DNA of 64,000 nucleotides, taken from Parasponia andersonii. Lineage: Eukaryota; Streptophyta; Magnoliopsida; Rosales; Cannabaceae. This document shows positions 58,695-64,000 of the stretch, piece after piece (the first letter of the stretch is position 1; the number at the start of each line of letters is the position of its first letter). The DNA lies in the NCBI GenBank assembly GCA_002914805.1, contig JXTB01000104.1, positions 43,895 to 107,894 of the forward strand, given 5' to 3'. The notes beneath the pieces are model-generated. The model was given only the letters and a program-made list of their open reading frames with translations, searched no databases and was not told the DNA's origin. The translations under genes were made by a program, and so were the position numbers.

Positions 58695-61600
58695 GACATT
58701 TTTCTTTTTGGCGAACCTACGATGGAAACTATATTAAAAGAGAAAGAAAAAGAAAAGACGCTAAGTCAGAGGGGGGCATAAATTTGACCTCTAAGGACAA
58801 AGAAACAAAAAGAGAAATAAAATCAACGAAACCGATAATTAGACTTCGCAATACAAACATCATAAACAAAAGATAAAATAAAAGATGGAGCACATCACCA
58901 CCAAGTAGGACTAACAAAGGAAGAAATACCAGAAGCCAAAGAATCAGCTACACAATTACCCTCACGATAGATATGACTGACCGCGAATTCCATGTTAGTA
59001 ATATACTTCAATGCCTTATACCAAGCTGATTTCCAACGGAAAAGAACTTTAAGAGAATGGGTCAATAGAAGAAAAATCACGTAGATTGAATCACTCTCTA
59101 ACCAGGGATGTTTCCATCCATATTTCCAAGCAAAATCAATCGCATAAATCGCCGCTGTCAATTCTGCCTCAAATGCGTAACCAATCCCCAAAGGAATGGA
59201 GAAACACCTCGAACAAACTCTCTATAAGTCTGGAACACCCCTGAACACCCAGAAGAACTTTGTGAACTATAAGCAGAACCATTAATGTTGACCTTGACCC
59301 AGGACAAAAGAAGATGTTTTCATATAACTTCAACAATGATTGGCACCTTTCGAGACCTACTTTTAACCCGAAACTCTCGCAAAATTAAGAGATCATTCAA
59401 AGAGTTAAACATGGAGCCAGAAACTAGAGACTTAACCTCTCTAATAAAACGTCATAAGAGAACAGATGTTGAAGATATATATATATATATATATATATAG
59501 CTTTTATCTTCAAAAATTGTCAAATTCTGAAGATGCCATATAATCCAAAAAATAGAGACCAAACCGACTTTCCAGAAAGCTCCAAGTTTAGGGCTAAACA
59601 AGCAAAATTGAACTTTATCCTAAAGATTCCCCATAGAACCCTCCAGAAAGACTAGAATGCGAAATAATAAGGACAAGGCTGACCATAATTGCACAACAAA
59701 AGGGCAATCGAGGAACAAGTGTGACGAGTCCTCTATAGAGAAGCGACGGAAACAATAGCAAGACGGAAGTTGATAGCCTCACCTCATCAAAGATGCAATA
59801 GGAAACTTATCATGAAGAGTCCTCCAAAGTAAAACCAACCTCAAAAGAAGGATGAAGGAAGACCAAATCTAATTTTCCCAGGAGCAAGCAACTGAAGGAT
59901 CAGAAAGAGGTAATCGTACCATCCAAAGAACCCATCTAATACAAAGCATCTAGGTCATCTAAAATTACAACTGACTTAATAACATCCGCTATTCCCGGAA
60001 AATAATCTATAAAGATAAAAGGAAGAGATCAACTCAAATCCGTTGAAATATCCCCAACCAAACTCTCCAATGGATGATCAAGAAATTTAGAAGAAGATAT
60101 CAAACTAAACAATGGGGAACCCAACCAATCGTCAGTCTAGAATTTGACTTTAGAATGTCTTCCAACCAGCCAATGTAATTCTTCATGAAGATCTTGATAT
60201 AAAGGGCAAAGCCCAGGCCAAATGGAGGATTTAATCTAAAATCTGAAATCCTCATTACTCCTAAAAAAAATATGCTCAAAGATAAGAAAATAAATTAGAA
60301 TTAATAGTCATCACTCTCTAAGCGAACTTTTTAAGAAGTTCTTTGTTGAGCAAGGATAAGTCGCAAAAACCTAAACCACCTTCCTCTTTAAGATGAAAAC
60401 ATTTCTTCCACAAGACTTGGACCAGATTCTTTTGGAGAATAAAACCCAGTCAAATAAAATTTTGAATTGTTTTTATCATTTTACTTAGCAAAGAACTTGG
60501 TCATCGATAAATCTGAAAAGAATGAAGAAGTGAACCATAGATTACATAATAACTCTACCAGTGAAAGAGAGAGATAACTTCATCCAACAACGAAATCGAG
60601 CTAGTAAACTATCCATCCAAAGAATTAACCACTGCTGACGATGAGCTTCTACAAATAAAGGAACCCTTAAGTAGTGCAACAATTCTCCACCTCGCTTCAT
60701 ATCATAAATAGAGAGCAAATCCCTAATTCTGGCAGGAGAAATTCCTTTACCAAAATAGATATTAGACTTCTCCTAATTAACCAGCTAATCCAAAAGAGAC
60801 CCATATAACTCAAAAGCTGAATGAACAACTCTCAGGTTCTTTATTGAAGCCCGACAAAAAAAAAAAATCATCTACATACAAAAAGTGGGTCAAAGCACTC
60901 TTACCACAAGGTAGAGAGACATAATCAATAACTCTCATACTAAAAAGTTGAGTCAAGTAATGACTCAAAAAGTCTTCTACAAGGCAAAAAAAGAGAGGAC
61001 AGAGTAAATCACCTTGTCTAACCCCACAAAAGCATGAAAAGTAACCATAGGGCCCTTTTAAAAATGATTGAAATACGGACAGAACTAAAGACAGCCCAGA
61101 CCCAAGCAGTGAAGGTAGGCGAAAAATTAAAGGATCTGAGGACCTCTAGAACAAAGGACCAACTAATAGTCAAAAGCCTTACAAATGTCGATCTTTAAAG
61201 CAATATGACCACCGAAAGCCGAATTTCTTAAAGAGCTAAAACACTCTGAGACTCTCAAAATACAATCACCCATCTGTCTACCTTACACAAACCCAAACTG
61301 ATTTGAAGAGATAATTCAAGAACTAATAGGTCCTAGCCTAGTAGCGAGAATCTTAGTGATAGCCTTGAAGAAGTAATTCCCTAAAGCTATAGGCTGAAAT
61401 TGCTTAATCTTATTTGTCTCAGTAACCTTAGAGATAAAGATTATAAAATTAGAATTGATACTAAGAAACATCTTACCGATAAGAAAAAACTCCTAGACTG
61501 CTAAGACAAAATCATCACCCACAATTGGCCAACAACTGTGGAAAAACCTCCCAGTATAGCCATCCAGACCAGGCGTACTAGAGGGATCCATATCAAAAAC

Positions 61601-62261
61601 AATATTTCTAATTTCTTGCTCAAGAGGAAGACTCAACAAGCAAGCATTATCATGTTAGATAACCAAAGTGGAAATATGCTCTCAAATAATGGAGAAGTCA
61701 CTTGGAGAATGATTCAGCTCAAAAAATAGAGAAGCATAAAATTCAACAACATAAGCTGCAATACGATCCGGATCAGTCATATTCTCGTCATTGATAATCA
61801 AAGAAGACAAAGGCTTATCAACTTTACGTCTCTTAAGGGTCGCATGGTAAAAAGATGAGTTACGATTCCCTCGTTCTAACCAACGAATTCGACACTTGTC
61901 TCTCAGATAGAATCATGCATAGTTAAAGCATTATCTAGAGCAACCAAAGTATTAGCCTCTTCCTGAAAGATCTCCTTAGAAAAGCCTTCGACTTGCAATC
62001 TATTCTGAATTTCTATGACCCTATCCGATACTATGGTAATAGACAAATTACCAAAAACTTCTCAATTCCAAGCATGAAAAAAAGCTTTGAGAAGTTTGAG
62101 TTTCTATAAAAGACGGGAGATGGGGCAGCCTGAAACCTAAGAAGACTAGACACTAGAAACCAAATTGAAGAAGGTGGGGTCATCCACTCAAATATTCTGA
62201 AAACGAAAAGGTCGAGGACAAAGAGCTCCCAAATTCCTTCCAAACAAAAAAAGTGGATAGT
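58695..62261 (-). mobile_element. Second L1-type LINE, decayed and interrupted
   Basis: On the minus strand, from 62261 downward: the tail of the endonuclease-RT linker, then RT with GVRQGDLLCPLFF (about 60975-61015) and the catalytic YVDD (60867-60878), then a cysteine-poor linker, then an RNase H-like domain at 58895-59300. The latter has VKVNINGSA (Asn for the catalytic Asp), FEAELTAAIYAID, LESDS and GNCVADSLAS. Stops and frameshifts occur throughout. The 5' part is cut at 62262 by an LTR; any remaining endonuclease and ORF1 would lie beyond the window. It differs clearly from the LINE at 9985 in its RNase H sequence. Confidence 0.8.
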
Positions 62262-64000
62262 TGTCACGACCCAAAACCCGAGCCAGTGGCAGAAGGGGAA
62301 TTTCACAAAGGTGGGAAATTTTTTGATTTATTTGAAAAGTGTCAAAAGTTCTAGTTTTCATAAAATGGTCCATTTAAATAAAATAATTGGAATTTCATTC
62401 CGTGAACCGCTCTCACAGTTCGTATACACCATTAAACATAGATCGAATAATTATTTAAAAACGTGAAATCAAATATAGTTCCAAGCAACATCATCATCCA
62501 CAACGAAACTCAAATCCCAGAATGGCATACATAGGTTCACAGACAAAATAGAAAGCAGTAAATCTTGGTTCAAGCTAATACAAAGCCCAAACAATCCAAA
62601 CACCAAGACGACAAGCTTCTAGCATTACCAAGAGACGAACTGCAATCAAGATGACCTCTTACTCCTCTTGATCACCGAGATCGCACTGAACACCACCTGA
62701 GGAAAAAGGTAGGAGGGTAAGCATAAAATGTCCAGTAGGAAAAATAATTACCCGATCGAAAATATTTTGGTGATGGAGAATTCATACATGGTTAGCTTAG
62801 CCCAAAACATACATATATATATATATATATATTCCAAACCAGAAATCCATATATATATAAAAGCAGTGTAATCAAAACCATTCAATCTATATGCACATGA
62901 CACAAATCAACCCATACCCATGAGCTTTCATCCTTTCATCTGTGGAAACCCAGGATGATGGTACTAAGTATGCCTAACAGTCTGCCTGATACCTAATCCC
63001 ATACCCAGAAGGGACACCCATATGTCGCCTACCAAACCTGTAGGGGCAACCGAATTGCCTACGCCTGCCAAATGGGGAGGTAATCAGAAGTAACAATACC
63101 CCACGAGGGTTTACGGATTCTACACCGACGGTGGGGCACGCAGCGCCACTCTGTAAACCCACGATGCTAACACAGTGCTCATGTATGATCCTATGACACG
63201 TGCAATACAGAACTGAATTGTGAAAATAATCATGCTCTGGTTTTTCGGTAAAATCAGTATACTAAGTTTTTATAGAAAAACGGGCAGCATAACGGCCATA
63301 TTTTTAATATACCCAAAAGAACCTACACTCAGAAAATTCCCAGAGCAATACAATACATATACATCATACAATCAATTCTCATCTCAGATGTTCAAGAAAA
63401 CTAAAAATCACATTTGTTCTCATATGTTGCAGAAAATAAGTTTTATTCGAAAACGATATAAAACAGAGGTAATTGAATCCCTACCTCGCTCGAATAGCAA
63501 TACCACACTATTGAATTCTCAAGGTGTCGTTGACGATCTCCCGGAGAGTCGAGAACCAATTCCAAGCCCTCGATCGTCCTCTTGTGAAAAATCAACTTCT
63601 CAACGGAGCTTCAATTCCACAAACGGACCTCTTCACTGAATTCCTAGCGCTCAAAATAGCTAGGTTAGACATATAACTTGTCCAATTCGGGTTCGGGCCC
63701 ACACTGAGCTGGTTGCACACAAATCGAGATAAATCTCAACCGTCCGATCTCGATTTCTGTGCCGATACCCAAACCAAAAATGACAACAAAAACACAATCC
63801 AACGGCCAAATCAAAAAGTCAAATTTAAACTCGAAATACCCAAAAATGGCAATTTTCAATCCGGGCAAAATGGGGTTGAGATATATATATCTTGATGATT
63901 CTTGCGACGAGATGAATCCAACGGGACCGCTTAGAGGTCAAATGGTAGCTGGAATCGTCGTCGGCGGCCAAAAATCTGAAACGGCGACTTTGGAGATTTT
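62262..64000 (+). mobile_element. Long LTR, 5' part, running off the window end
   Basis: It starts TGTCACGACCCAAAACC at 62262 inside LINE sequence. It contains a TA microsatellite (62813-62831) and a leader-like block (CACCACCTGAGGAAAAAGGTAGGAGGGTAAG-type sequence near 62690-62720, typical of long plant gypsy LTRs). It becomes GC-rich near the end (GTCGTCGGCGGCC). More than 1.7 kb without a coding frame fits a long LTR. The frames at 63220-63639 and 63665-63868 have no family resemblance. It is probably the same family as 1-352. Confidence 0.6.

Noticed and set aside
63220..63639. 139-codon plus-strand frame near the window end
   Set aside because: It lies inside an LTR, has no family resemblance and no splice context.

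Overview
This window is nuclear DNA from a flowering plant, almost certainly a eudicot. The genes have many small introns with GT/AG borders, the intergenic DNA is very AT-rich, and several plant repeat classes are present (chromovirus Ty3/gypsy, Ty1/copia, L1-type LINEs, a tRNA-derived SINE and foldback MITEs). The species cannot be named from sequence alone. No bacterial or viral gene, CRISPR array or rRNA was found. A single N lies at 9515.

Layout. 1-352 is the 3' end of an LTR that begins outside the window. 353-9600 is gene-free AT-rich DNA holding a small TRIM-like element (5140-5552), foldback repeats, microsatellites and a SINE (8305-8500, minus). 9602-9990 is a fragment of a receptor-like kinase, cut off by a decayed LINE (9985-15958, plus) that itself carries an LTR-like insertion. 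16762-21536 is a complete but dead copia element on the minus strand, with both LTRs. 22900-42700 is a tandem duplication of a purine permease gene (copies at 23707-25689 and 38708-41022). A chromodomain-type gypsy element (about 32212-38298, minus) sits in the promoter of the second copy.

43914-52495 (minus) is a 17-exon gene for a mitochondrial type I DnaJ chaperone, resolved exon by exon with every reading phase closing (424 aa). It shares a short divergent upstream region with a P-class PPR gene (53013-54818, plus). 55293-56723 (minus) is a tau-class glutathione S-transferase that has lost its start codon and carries a one-base frameshift. 57267-57994 is a foldback element. 58695-62261 (minus) is a second decayed LINE, interrupted at 62262 by a long LTR that runs off the end of the window and is probably of the same family as the LTR at the start.

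Four protein genes look usable: two purine permeases, the DnaJ gene and the PPR gene. The permeases are membrane transporters for adenine-type bases and cytokinins. The DnaJ and PPR products are both probably organellar, but they have no known joint function. No obviously new defence or metabolic system was seen. The most unusual material is structural: the duplication history of the permease genes, tandem duplications at both outer edges of the gypsy element, several large nearly palindromic elements, and a run of successive local tandem duplications at 28820-31350.
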